A DNA stretch of 42,297 bases, from the NCBI GenBank assembly GCA_015680685.1, contig MNCI01008086.1, forward strand, positions 714,133-756,429. Reading direction: 5' to 3'. Shown here piece by piece: positions 21,094-30,942 of the stretch (positions are counted from its first letter, which is position 1; the number at the start of each line of letters is the position of its first letter). The stretch is from Gnetum montanum. Lineage: Eukaryota > Streptophyta > Gnetopsida > Gnetales > Gnetaceae. Both the position numbers and the translations under genes were made by a program. The notes beneath the pieces were generated by a model. That model made no database searches. It worked only from the letters and a program-made list of their open reading frames with translations, and was not told the origin of the DNA.

Positions 21094-21150
21094 GCGATAT
21101 CGCGTACGCGATATCGCGGCCCATGATACATCGCATACGCGATATCGCGG
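21094..21150. promoter_or_regulatory. CpG-rich palindrome in family 1 LTR, perfect and duplicated
   Basis: At 21094-21117 two GCGATATCGC decamers flank GTAC, making a 24-base perfect palindrome followed by GGCCCATGATAC. A second, slightly shortened copy with the same GGCCCATGATAC tail ends at about 21160. In copy 3 the same palindrome lies about 15 bases upstream of the TATA box, so it could be a binding site or hairpin in the U3 promoter. Confidence 0.65.
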
Positions 21151-21245
21151 CCCATGATACATCGCAACCCATGATACAACATGGGTGCCTTATCGTGGGT
21201 GCCTTAACGCGGTCGCCAGCACTATGAGCAATTCAGGTCTCATCA

Positions 21246-21250
21246 GTAGC
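21246..21250 (+). repeat. Target-site duplication GTAGC, right of the solo LTR
   Basis: The exact partner of 20427-20431. Reading across the joined site restores one continuous ORF1 frame. Confidence 0.85.
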
Positions 21251-21869
21251 TAAAATTTTTCGAAAGCACCTCTATGCGGTAGATCATGCTTGTCAAACTA
21301 AGGAACAAATCAAGCAACTTCATTTTGAAAAGGTGTTTGTTCACAACCTTCAAATTTTGGTCCTTGGACTTAAAGCCTCTTCTCTAGAAGGTGATGTTAG
21401 CCTCCAATAGAAATTTTTGGTGCTTTAGCATGAGCATAATCTTAGGCTTCAAGAAGCCTATCTTCGTGTTGAATTCATTTCAATTGAAGCACACTATAAA
21501 AAGGTGGAATCTTTCCCACATGACATTGTGCAAAAGCTGGTTGAATGCATCTTTTACATTCAACAACCTACCCCATTTTAGAATGCTCTTTTGTAGGCTT
21601 GTACCAAAAAACTAGAGAAGGCTTTCATCAATGAATATTTGCAATTTGACATTCATTTCGATGCTCGAAGAAAAGCAAATGAGCAATGTAAGAATGTAGC
21701 ATCTACTATTGAAGCTGAGGCAAACCGCCTTGACCCCCTACCTACAATCAAGGAAGTCTACAAAGAAACTATTTTGGATGCTACAAAGAAGGAGTGGGAT
21801 GCTACATTTCAAAAATTTTGGGAATGGTTGAAAGATTGTGGTGTCATTTCCCCAAATTTTTCCCTGTGA

Positions 21870-23100
21870 TGAAACCTATGACAATTTTTTATAGCATGAT
21901 CTATTGCAACAACCTCATGCTTCCTCATGACGATGGCAAAAACATTAAAAATGAAAAAAACAGCAAAATTTTCAATAGCACCAACAAACAAATTTTAATT
22001 TTCAGCAACAGTGATAAACAAATCAGAGAAATTGGCCATAGCAACCATAGTATGGAAAAAACCAAAAATGGTGGTAGTCAAACCCTAGCAGCACCACAAG
22101 GTAGTCAAACCTAGCACCACTAATTGGCAGGCAAATCGCAGCAGCTGATTTGCAGCCTGCACACATTTTCCTACAAACCACGGTGGTTTCTCTGGCCCTG
22201 ATTTTCATCAAGGTTCTCAAGGTTTCAACAGTCATTAGGGTTTCAACATATCTGAGGGTTTTCTAGATCTAAGGGTTTTTTCAGCAACGTTCGTGGTTCC
22301 CACGGTGGTCAAGGACGTGCACGTGGAGGTGGGCACAACACACATGTCATGTGAAGCATCACATGTGGCACATAAAGTAGTGTGCAGGGCATTGCTCATA
22401 GTGCATTATTTGAGGGCCAGAACAATGTGCGAACAGAAGATCAACCACGTGTGCGAAGAGGAGATCAATCGCCTGCACATCTATTCACAGGATTCGACCG
22501 CATCCATGGCAACAATGCACAACAGATTCCCTCCAACAGTGATGACGACGGTGCTCAGAACGGTATTAGCTTCAACCACTATGTTGACAGTAGGGTTTAC
22601 AGAAATGATGATAATTTTCAGAGGTTCCAAAGTTATCCGTAGGCGACAATGATTTAAACTTTGATTTTACTTTCAATGTTGTAAATGATGATGTACACAA
22701 CGGAGGGTTAAATAATAATTTAAACTCAAAGTGCCCAACCTGAACCAATTCACCACCGGCTGGGCCCCATCCTCAACATCAAAATCAAAACCCTCCCAAC
22801 ACATCTCATGCTCATCCGCCCCCAACCACTCCCTTTGCAATGATCTTGAACTCCACTCCAGTTGCCTTTGGGCCATCACCTTCAGTGTCTGCCCCAAACA
22901 ACCCTCTGCCAAATCCTTCTTCTACACTTTCTGCACCATTGCCCGAACACTCCACCCACTGAATTTTGCACCACACATCCAAAAATCACCACGATCATGC
23001 TTAAATTTTTGGTTGCTTACCATCAACCAGACTTCATATGCTCATTTGCTCTTTGCGCATAAAACAGTTTGTGAAATCGCAAATCACATCTTTAATTTCG
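21870..23100 (+). pseudogene. PLE linker region: Gln/Asn-rich, RGG-box and Pro-rich parts
   Basis: Coding character persists between ORF1 and the RT, but in shifting frames. About 21900-22120 is Gln/Asn-rich with many stops. From 22176 the frame reads NHGGFSGPDFHQGSQGF; from 22283 it reads SNVRGSHGGQGRARGGGHN, a typical RGG-box. The same frame continues with DDDGAQNGISFNHYVDSRVY (to 22642). Another frame then gives a Pro/Asn/Ser-rich stretch (TPVAFGPSPSVSAPNNPLP). RGG boxes commonly bind RNA. Whether this is one protein with the RT or a separate ORF cannot be decided because of the frameshifts. Confidence 0.5.
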
Positions 23101-24956
23101 TGATCTATAGTTTTTCATCGCACACTCATTTAGCAAATGAAACTAAAGTTTTAGGTTATGGTCTAAAATTCATCCTTTAGCCACTCCCCATAGATCAAAA
23201 CTTCATTCTTAAAGAATTCACCACTTTTGCCAGGCTTCTTAGACTTCCAAATTTCTTTAAAAATAAACCTAAAGATGTTTTTTCATCTTCACCAGTTATT
23301 ATGGCAACCCAAGTTTCTAAAATGAAACTTCATCGATGTAATAATTGGAATATTCCAATTAGCAGTTTCAATCCTAAGCTCGAAAATTGCATTCATAATT
23401 ACCTCACTTCTTTTGAAGCTATACTCTCCTTTATTGATTTCAACCACCGACAACCTCTTCCCCATCGTCTTCTTGGAGCACTTCGAAAACTTAAAAAAGA
23501 CACAAACATTGTCATTTGACCCACGGATAAAAATCTTGGAGTTTGTGTTCTAGATTTCTCCTGGTATCTTGAAGAAGCAACTAGGCAACTCTCTAATTCA
23601 AATTTTTATTTGCACGTGGATTCTATTCCATGGGATGTTCTTCGTCATCAATTGCTTTCCATTATCAACCATTTCCCACAGGTTTTCAAAGATTTTAAGG
23701 ATTCATTGCTTCAATTCAAGACTCCCAAACCTTGTAATTTTTATTTAATCCCTAAAATTCATAAACCTATAATGGTTGGCCACCCGATTTGCTTCTACAT
23801 GAGTTATGTGTTTGAACCTGCCTCTTGCCTTCTCCATAATTTGTTGTTTCCCATCCTTTATTCCCAACCATATCACCTTCAGGATTCATCTACCCTGATC
23901 TGTGATCTCCATTCAAGAGTTTTACCTATTAGCATACTTTTGTTTATGTTCAATGCAAAATCTCTTTACCCTAGCATCCCCATCGATCATGGCATTGCTG
24001 CCCTTAAGGATATGGTTGAAACATATTTTTCTGCAAACGCATTCCCCTTGCAGGATCTCTATAGCAACGCCATTCTGAAGCTCACTTCATTAGTGCTTCG
24101 TGAGCACTACTTAGAATTCAATAGAGTACAATATAAGTAGATTAGAGGCACCACAATGGGTAGCAACTTTGTTGTTGTCTGCACATGCCTTTTTCTGTGC
24201 CACCTTCAAAGACATATTTTCAGTACTCCCGATTTCCAAAATCTTTTGTATTTTAAAAGATTTATCAATAATTCTTTCGACATCTGGAATTGCTCTGAAG
24301 ATTCCCTTTCTCTCATGCTCTCTCGATATGGTAATGTTTATCCATCAATCAACATTACCCCCACCATTTCTAATTTTATAGTTAATATTTTGGATGTTAC
24401 TTTGTTCAAGGGTCCTCATTTTTTTGACACTGGTATCCATTCTACCAAGTGTTATCAAAAATCCTTGAATGCATACCAATACATCCATTTCTCCTCATGG
24501 AATTCGTTCCATCAAAAGAAAGCATTCAACATTACAAAACTCAAAAAATACCTCATTAGGGAATCATGTCTTGGCAATATTCAACAAATTTGGTGGCAAC
24601 TCTTTCAACAACTTTTTGCTCAAGGGTATCCTTCTTGCCTGCTAATTAAATGTTTCAACCTTATTCTTGCTACTTCTCATTAATCACTTCTAGCTAAACT
24701 TCAACAAAGTAATGACATTCGTGTTAGTAAATGGACCCCTCTCATCTTCAAATTGGATTTCAGTACTTCTACTAAATCCTTGAATGTGAGGACCCTCCTA
24801 AATCCTATATTTGATCAGCTTCACCAAAAAGATCCAACTCTCCAGAATATCATTTCAGATGTCGTTGCTTGCTGGTGAAATCCAAGAAAGCCGCGTTCAC
24901 TCATCGTTAAGAACAGATTCAAGTGCTTCGTTCTACCCCCACTTCAGCCTGAATGA
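23101..24956 (+). pseudogene. Penelope-like element reverse transcriptase, no GIY-YIG endonuclease seen
   Basis: One frame, free of indels, carries the PLE signature order. VLGYGLKFIL is the N-terminal block. TDKNLGVCVLD follows, then FYLIPKIHKP, FNAKSLYPSIP (box A), IRGTTMGSN (the QxxGtaMG box), RFINNSFDIW (box C, usually RYIDD), NILDVTLFKG, the YQYIHFSSWNS box and a C-terminal NPRKPRSLIVKNRFK. Premature stops: TAG 23178, TGA 23517, TAG 24138 (at the conserved Gln before xxGxxMG), TAA 24681, TGA 24876; the end is TGA 24954. All three catalytic Asp positions are Asn (23952, 24267, 24270). No GIY-YIG domain follows, unlike the endonuclease-bearing PLEs. Inactive now. Confidence 0.88.
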
Positions 24957-25016
24957 GTGGGCCTAGTTAAATTAGCACTTGTACTCTTGACTATGCCATT
25001 GTAAGCTTAAGACACA
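24800..25016 (+). repeat. Right terminal direct repeat of the PLE
   Basis: Collinear with 19438-19836 (minus its minisatellite). It covers the last 50 or so RT codons and about 60 bases beyond. TGA at 24954 aligns with CAA in the left copy; both are one step from CGA, so the original frame probably ran slightly further, through LALVLLTMPL. Confidence 0.75.
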
Positions 25017-25019
25017 GTG

Positions 25020-26392
25020 AAGGCTTAAATGATAATGCTCATCTTCAATTTTTTTTCTTAGTTTATTTTTGTTTTTCTTTTGGCAATTTTCTTGGAATAA
25101 TTATGTAACAAAATTTTTTAATAAGCTCATTATCTAATATTTTATGCACTTAATAAAACTATCTAATATGCCATTCCTATAGCTAATTTGAAATAGAAGT
25201 AACTTCAAGTCTTCTTCTAATCTCTATATTGTATCATTTATCTCTTCTTGTAACATTCAATATCCAAAGATTCACATTTATGCTATACTTATATTATTTA
25301 ACATTTAATGCCATATAAGATAGTAGGTCTTATTATTATTTTATAAGATTTTTCCTTTAGTTTTACTATGATTATTTTATTGCATAAAGCACAACTAGCC
25401 TATCTGCATTTTGATTAGGATGCGTTAATTTTATTTCTTATATCTTTATTGATTTTATTATTTAGTTGGAGCATTGATCCAAGGTAGTGAAACTCTTTCA
25501 AACTATCTTGTATCCTATTGTTCTATTTTATCAACATTAAGTTCTCATTGTATTTTATTTAATCCCATCTATCCATCATTCTTATTAGAATATGTTCCAT
25601 CCTTTTTCTATTACTAATGTTAAAATCATTTGATAGGAAGGAGTTATTACAATTAGCATGTTAACTTCACATTCCTCTATAGTCTCTATTCTCGTATCTT
25701 ACTCCTCTAGTAGGGTATCTCTAGATGTGGAATCTCCATAATTTACAATTACCTCCATATTTAATAGGATGCATTCTTAGCAGGGATGTTATGATGTTAT
25801 GTCGTAGCTCCCTCTCATTGAATTTGAGCATAGTATGTTCAATGTGACATGGAGTAAACATGGGAGGAATTGATTATTCATCCTTGTAGGTGTTATAGGA
25901 ATTGTCCCCTATCTACTTAGACTCCATCTTTTGTGGGAGATTATGATTACTCTTGTACATTGATCTTCTTATTCTTGATATTAATCTATACTACACTACA
26001 TAGGATCAAGCTAGTAGTGTGTTACTACCTTTATGTTAATGTAGTAACCTTCTACTACATGATCTAACCACATCTTAGTTATGATAACCTATAGCATGGT
26101 TGAAGTTGCTCTACCAATGACTTGAACAACATTGTCCATACAATCTTTCCATGAAAGTTGTTTATTTTGGTTAAAGATAAATGTAAAGTTTGGGTAGAAT
26201 GGGTCCATAGGTTGAATTCTATCTTCATTTAATTTATAGCATAATTTAAGCTTTCTAATCTATTAGAGAAATTAATTTTAATAATTAATGATATATGTGC
26301 TTTTAATAATATAATAATGATTAAAAAAGAGAAATCCTTATTAACCACTATCATGATTATGTATAATCACTACTATTCTAAACATAATAACT
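25020..26392. other. AT-rich stretch, probably leader of the family 1-like element
   Basis: No open frame or repeat is seen. It lies downstream (minus sense) of the primer site at 26393-26410, so part of it should be the 5' internal region of that element. It shows no clear similarity to the leader at 1-470. Confidence 0.35.
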
Positions 26393-26410
26393 TCCCTAGC
26401 AATGATGCCA
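26393..26410 (-). promoter_or_regulatory. Primer-binding site, tRNA-Asp type (decayed)
   Basis: The minus strand reads TGGCATCATTGCTAGGGA, one base after the LTR end. It matches the tRNA-Asp 3' end at 13 of 18 positions; all five differences are transitions. Confidence 0.65.
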
Positions 26411-26411
26411 A

Positions 26412-26725
26412 TGATGAGTAATGGGCATGAACCATGTTCAATTTTAATAAATTATATGAAAAATAAATTGCATTAAAAGTAAATCTAATCTAAGTCAAAG
26501 TATTCTAATGTGAAAGAATCAATATTAATTTTTATTATCATTCATGGATACATCCAAACATCACTACTCGAATAAAGACTCTAGATAGTTGACTCAACCA
26601 CACATTGTGAAAACTTGCTAACTATTTAAGACTTATAGAAAGAATCTACAAGAGTTTAGCTACTTGGGCTAAAACTAATTAATTTCTATCATTCTAACAT
26701 GTTTAGTTATAAGTCAAGATCATCA
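26412..26725 (-). mobile_element. Short family 1-like LTR (copy 4)
   Basis: Starts TGATGAG and plausibly ends ATCATCA at 26725. It shares the CTCGAATAAAG block with copy 3 (40938) and the adjacent tRNA-Asp primer site. At about 314 bp it lacks most of the middle of copies 1-3, so it is either deleted or a related subfamily. Gypsy protease coding sequence starts about 30 bases to the right, so this LTR interrupts that older element. Confidence 0.55.
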
Positions 26726-26755
26726 TTACACATCTACATTAGTCTTCTGGACCCT

Positions 26756-27396
26756 CACTTGTTACATTGAAGGGCAATTCTAACCATAGGGCATCCTTCG
26801 ATAAGTCGCTAGCTTCTTCTATCCTTTTGGGTGGGTCTGCGTCATACATTTTGTTCTCATCTTTTGCTATAGACACATCACCAAGAAATTCCACCTCTAA
26901 CCCTTGCTCCATATCTATGTTGTTGATGGCTAGAGGGGCTATGTTATCACTATGGATAATAATCTCACCACCTTTGTATGGAAGGTGGATTTCTTGATGG
27001 ATTAGAGAGGAGATGGCCTATAATTAGGCCAACCATGGCTTGCCCAATATGAAGTTAAAAGTCGAGCACTTCCTCTATGACAATGAATTCAATAGTGATG
27101 GGGAATTTCTCCCCTACCATGAAGGCTATTGTGATGGCACCCTTAACAATGATGCATGACCCATTAAAGGACCTCAAGCATGTGGTTTTCGTTGGCTTGA
27201 TTTGGTCCATAAGGCCTAACTTATTGATGATGGTGTATGGGATAACATTTGTTGTTGTCCCATCATTGACATGAACCCTCCAAATCTTACATTGCCCAAC
27301 ACATATGATGATAAACATAGGGGCTATTATGACCTCACCCTTCTCAGGGTTGACCTTAATTTCCTCATCACAAAATGTGAGGGATGTGCAACTCAA
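26756..27396 (-). pseudogene. Ty3/gypsy aspartic protease region
   Basis: The minus frame holds GQCKIWRVHVNDGTTTNVIP, the retropepsin-like active site, where DGTTTN stands for the usual DGGSSxN. IPYTIINKLGL follows. The downstream flap and C-terminal part read NFILGKPWLA, TAA and TAG two codons apart, then AISSLIHQEIHLPYKGGE, matching the LGRPW...S.LHQ...F..G block of plant gypsy proteases. The frame then stays open for some 70 acidic codons to SEGPED. It belongs to the gag at 28.3-29.3 kb. The protease would cut the gag-pol polyprotein; here stops inactivate it. Confidence 0.8.
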
Positions 27397-27593
27397 TTCC
27401 TATGGTGTAGGAGGCAACATCACTGCATAGATGAAATTCTCATCTACTGGATGTCCTCCATAATAGGAATGGAGGTCAGCATCTACACTAACACTTCATG
27501 GTAGGAAAATGAGGTCATGATTAGGTCATAGAGGCTCAACATTATGTTCTTTTATTTGAGTGCTTGCTTAACCTAGGCTAATGCATCCATGAA

Positions 27594-27977
27594 TTATTTG
27601 CCATTGATTGAGTTATTATTGGCTTTGACTTCTTCCATACACACTAAGAGATAAATTTCTTGAAGAGGTGACTTGGGCTTTGTTAGCTTGGCTTGTGCAA
27701 GGGCCTTAGTGCTTGGTTGCAAGTTGTTGGTGATGGCCTCCTCAATTGTTTTGGCCATAGGAATCATAGATATAGGGACCAACTTTGGGAAACCTAGCCC
27801 CCTTTGCTCTTGACATTGCCTAATCATTCTATCTATGAGATAGTCATTGGGCCTGCTGGGTTGCCACCTAGAGTGTCTGTTAATGTTGCTAGTAGGATTA
27901 GCTCTTAGATGGAAAGGGATTGATGCATTTCCCACTACCAAACTTTGAGTAGGTGGGGAGTCAGCATGTTGTGGCAT
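27594..27977 (-). pseudogene. Gag-protease linker of the gypsy element
   Basis: An open frame of 127 codons (MPQHADSPPTQSLVVGNASI onward) that is Pro/Asn-rich at its start and ends in Lys/Asn. No domain is recognised. Its place between the knuckle (28.3 kb) and the protease (27.4 kb) identifies it as polyprotein linker. Confidence 0.5.
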
Positions 27978-28319
27978 CTTGATGTCAAATGGTGGCTAAA
28001 CTATTTTTGTTGTGACATGTTGTGAGACCCTAACCATGAAGGGAGTTGTAGGTGCTTGAGGTGGCACTCTGATGATGAAAGAGTGTTATGAACCTATAGG
28101 AGCTATAGAGGCCCTTGTGTTACTAGAGGGCACATAGACCACAAGTGGCTTCTACATTGGCTTTGGGTTGTCATCAATGCTAATAGCATTTATGACATAG
28201 CCTACAAAATCTACATTCAAAGGATCCTTATACACCCTCATAGATTGGTTTTAAGGCCTGACTAGGTTTGTAGCATGGAGGACTAGCTCACCTCTATTAA
28301 TAATTTTTTGGAGATCATC

Positions 28320-28745
28320 CTATAGGGCTAGATAGAAGTTCATGCTATGACCAAACAATTGGTGGTAATGGTAGAACTGATCTAGCCTAAAATGTTTTGG
28401 GACTAGGGGCTCATTTGATGCTGCCAATGCAAGGTTTCTGAGTAGCTCACAGAATCTATCATGCCTTCTACGAGAATCCTCAGAAATTTGCTTATATTGG
28501 ATGTTCCTAGTCTTTAACAATTATTCTAGAAACTCTAAGGGCTTCAGTGGCAATGAGGTGTACTTGGAGTGATCCTTGCACTCAAAGTTAACCTTTGAAG
28601 TAGCTTGTGTTGTGGCCACCAGTGATGCAGGCTGGTTAGTTGTTGTAGTGCTAGGGCTAGTGACTTTGTTGTTGGCTAGGGCCTTAGGTGGCCTTGTCAT
28701 TGGCCTTGGGTTGGTTGTTTTAGCCTCTTTGGGCATAGTTGCCAT
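28320..28745 (-). pseudogene. Gypsy gag nucleocapsid with decayed zinc knuckle
   Basis: Two abutting minus frames. The first (28521-28745) is a Pro/Thr/Ala-rich linker. The second (28320-28520) includes RRRHDRFCELLRNLALAA and ends RLDQFYHYHQLFGHSMNFYL. The last part matches the plant gypsy gag knuckle (FCxYHxxxGHxxxxC), but both outer Cys codons are Tyr, as one G-to-A change each (TGC/TGT to TAC/TAT) would give. It would bind element RNA if intact. Confidence 0.7.
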
Positions 28746-28754
28746 GGTTACATT

Positions 28755-29310
28755 CTACTTTCCTTTATCCTTGTCCTTCCTCACATGAAGGTTTTTGTAG
28801 GCCACGTAGGTCAAGTCCTTACTGGCTTTGGTTGCATCTTGTATGCTCTTGGTCTGGGCAAAGGCTTGGCTTAGATATTGTAGTTCCAAATAGTAAAGCT
28901 TCAATTTTATAAAATCATTAACTGTTCCCTTAAAGATAGCTAGGAGGTGTGCCTTCGCTATGGGCTCTTGTATTGTATTCAAGGAGGTGCTCCATCATTG
29001 GATGAATTTTTGCATGGACTCTAGGGAGCCTTGCTTGACCTACATTAGCTAGTCCAAGTTTGCTTCTAGCTTCATGTTGTACTTGAAGCATGTCACAAAC
29101 TAGCTCAAGAGATCTTCTAGAGAGGAGATAAAGCCTTTGGGTAGTGCACAATACCAATATAAGGCTTTTCCAGTTAGTGGCATGGTAAACATGCACATGA
29201 TGGCATGCGACTAGGCTTGTAGTAGTAGGCATTCAAACCTGAACATCACTAGATGCATGTTGGGGTCCCCTTCACCATTGTACTTGATGAACTAAGGTAG
29301 CAGGACACTA
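28755..29310 (-). pseudogene. Gypsy gag capsid domain (Retrotrans_gag type)
   Basis: The minus strand encodes FIKYNGEGDPNMHLVMF, then MCMFTMPLTGKALYWYCALP, KGFISSLEDLLS and FVTCFKYNMKLEA. This is the standard gag order: P-x-F-x-x-Y-x-G-x-x-D-P, L-x-G-x-A-x-x-W, S-I-x-S-x-x-x-L, F-x-x-x-F. Stops at QA-TAG-SHA, LD-TAG-LM-TAG-VKQ and FIQ-TGA-WS fit CAG-to-TAG and CGA-to-TGA changes. The C-terminal part (28755-28982) is an open, helical frame ending HVRKDKDKGK. Confidence 0.8.
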
Positions 29311-30532
29311 GTTGGCAGAGTTAGTGGCTAGATAGTAGGACTTATAAGGTTCTTATAGTAGAAGTCCACTACTTTAACTATTTCATAGGAGGTGGCTTTG
29401 AGTTACTTCACCTATTTTGTTAAGGTTTGGATCAGTTGGAATGCCTAGACTAAATTTTGGGATGCTCCAGCTGCCTATGTTGGCTATGCTATCAACTATG
29501 CTCGTTGTGTGGTCCATGACCTGGTTGTAGGTTGCAGAAACACACGAGGTGCTTGATGCATCGGTTGTGTTATAGGGATAGTGATTGGGGCAAGTCTTAT
29601 GCATGTGGGTTAGACTAACACTAAGGGTGCCAACGAAGCAAGTAAGACATAGGTTGCCTAAGTTGTTTAGGGCCTAAAGACGACCCCTATGTAAACATAT
29701 GGCTAATTTGACATGATTTTTATTAGCAAGGATGGCTAAGAAAGTGGAAAGGAGCTATTGAATCATAATGTGTGTATTGCATCTGGTGGGTTGCCACTAT
29801 AGGCATAGATCTAAGCTTGAAGGAGTGGGAAGGTGATGCTAGTGTTATGACCATCTCCAGGAGGATGGGTGAACTAACCCAAGGAGGGGTTGGACTAGGG
29901 ATTTCTTGTTGGAAGATGGTGGAAAAGGGGGGCTCATGTTCGAAAAAAGCATTGAACTAATCCACTTCATCCTATAAGGCTTTCTCATAGTTAGTGCCTA
30001 CGTCATGCTCATCTGCTTGGATGAGCTAGGAGAAAAAATGATGATGGGACTCTATGAGCAAGATCTTTAGGCAACTAACATTTGATCTCAAGTACATTTG
30101 AAATTGCCATTGGAGGTTGATCCAAGTTCATGGTTGCAGATCAAGTTGTAAAGGGAAACTGCAAAGGTTTCTGGTTGCAGAATATAGTAGACTAAGCTAA
30201 AACTAACCCTATTTTAGCTAATACCACTAATGACACTCTCCACTATGGAGAGCTAACTATGCTGTCTATGCTAACTATTCTCTCCATTGCAAAGAGCCAA
30301 CTACACTCTTCACAACAAAGATCTGACTACGCTATCTACATTAGAGATAACTATGCCTCAATTTAAGACAACGAGAACTTAGCAAAACAATGGAGAGAAG
30401 TGTGGTTTAGGATTATCACACAGGGTCCCAAGGGACCGACTATGTGGTCCAATCTACACCAATGGGTTAGTGGACAACTACGATGCAGAGAGCTCATGAA
30501 ACAACATCAACAAAGCTTGAAAAAGGGGTGGG
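29311..30532 (-). other. Leader region upstream of gypsy gag
   Basis: Minus-strand sequence between the primer-like site and the capsid domain. The only notable frame is 29383-29604, which I do not recognise. From 30180 to 30360 it carries the ACTATGCTCTCC-type motif seen again at 31.7-32.2 kb. Confidence 0.4.
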
Positions 30533-30549
30533 CCCTCCTTCTAGTGCCA
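30533..30549 (-). promoter_or_regulatory. Possible primer-binding site of the gag-bearing gypsy element
   Basis: The minus strand reads TGGCACTAGAAGGAGGG. It begins TGG, as primer sites must, and lies where one is expected, about 1.2 kb before the capsid domain. I cannot assign the tRNA with certainty and the LTR end next to it is unclear. Confidence 0.35.
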
Positions 30550-30904
30550 GAAAACTATAGCAACTGAAAACATCGATAGTTGGAACATCAAGAGGTTCAA
30601 AAATGCACAACCTAACCCTAAGTCTACATGAGGACTTGCTAAAGGTAGATATGGGGTGCCCTAGATGATCTTGTTGATCAAACAGGGACTTATCAGATGT
30701 AACCAAGATGTAGTATGGCTAGTTGTGATGCTAATGCAAAATAGTGCTAAGTGTTCAAGTGGTGTTAATGATGTTAACGGTGTTAATGGGGTCAAGCATA
30801 GTCAAGTCTTTTAACAAAAATGAGGGTGACAACATGTAGAGACCATCGTCCAAACATAGTTTTAGGCATGGCTATGCAATGAAACAACAAGAAATGCAAA
30901 TAAA

Positions 30905-30906
30905 AT

Positions 30907-30940
<34 letters not shown>

Positions 30941-30942
30941 AG
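30905..30942. repeat. (TA)n(GA)n microsatellite
   Basis: About ten TA-type dinucleotides followed by about ten GA dinucleotides. Confidence 0.95.

Larger units (their letters stand above)
20432..21245 (-). mobile_element. Family 1 solo LTR (copy 2), containing an N gap
   Basis: Starts TGATGAG, ends CTCATCA, and is flanked by GTAGC on both sides. No primer site or polypurine tract adjoins it, so it is a solo LTR left by LTR-LTR recombination. It keeps many CpG sites that are mutated in copy 1. The orientation (minus) is set by comparison with copies 1 and 3. The central part, with the TATA box, is hidden in the N gap. Near its right end the GCGATATCGC palindrome is locally duplicated. It disrupts PLE ORF1, so it is younger than the PLE. 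Confidence 0.88.
20026..21869 (+). pseudogene. PLE ORF1, coiled-coil-rich protein, split by a solo LTR
   Basis: A frame starts MNLTGQPLLAFNQSTRAIF at 20026 and, after a shift near 20190, reads STKAFLDAFFRTKREVDELH and NSQCATLKQQLHKAQASVP up to 20431. A solo LTR (20432-21245) interrupts it. The same protein resumes at 21246 with KIFRKHLYAVDHA and runs in one frame to TGA 21867. It is helical and rich in Glu, Lys, Gln and Leu (for example KEQIKQLHFEKVFVHNL, FDARRKANEQCKNVASTIEA), as expected of a coiled coil. Stops inside the right part are all TAG (21408, 21426, 21579, 21594). I recognise no family. Its place upstream of the PLE RT on the same strand makes it ORF1 or the N-terminus of the PLE protein. 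Confidence 0.6.

Noticed and set aside
20715-21182. Open frames spanning the N gap on both strands
   Set aside because: They are open only because N codons are not read as stops.
22731-23062. Open frames just before the PLE RT as independent small genes
   Set aside because: They run into the RT frame and are better read as its N-terminal part and as shifted linker.
12599-24956. Alternative nuclear code with UAG read as Gln
   Set aside because: TAG also replaces invariant Trp in the gypsy RT and integrase, and TGA replaces Arg. Methylation-driven mutation explains both.
25017-25400. GIY-YIG endonuclease after the PLE RT
   Set aside because: No frame after the direct repeat shows a GIY or YIG box or the Cys-rich linker; the sequence is AT-rich filler. 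A deletion cannot be excluded.
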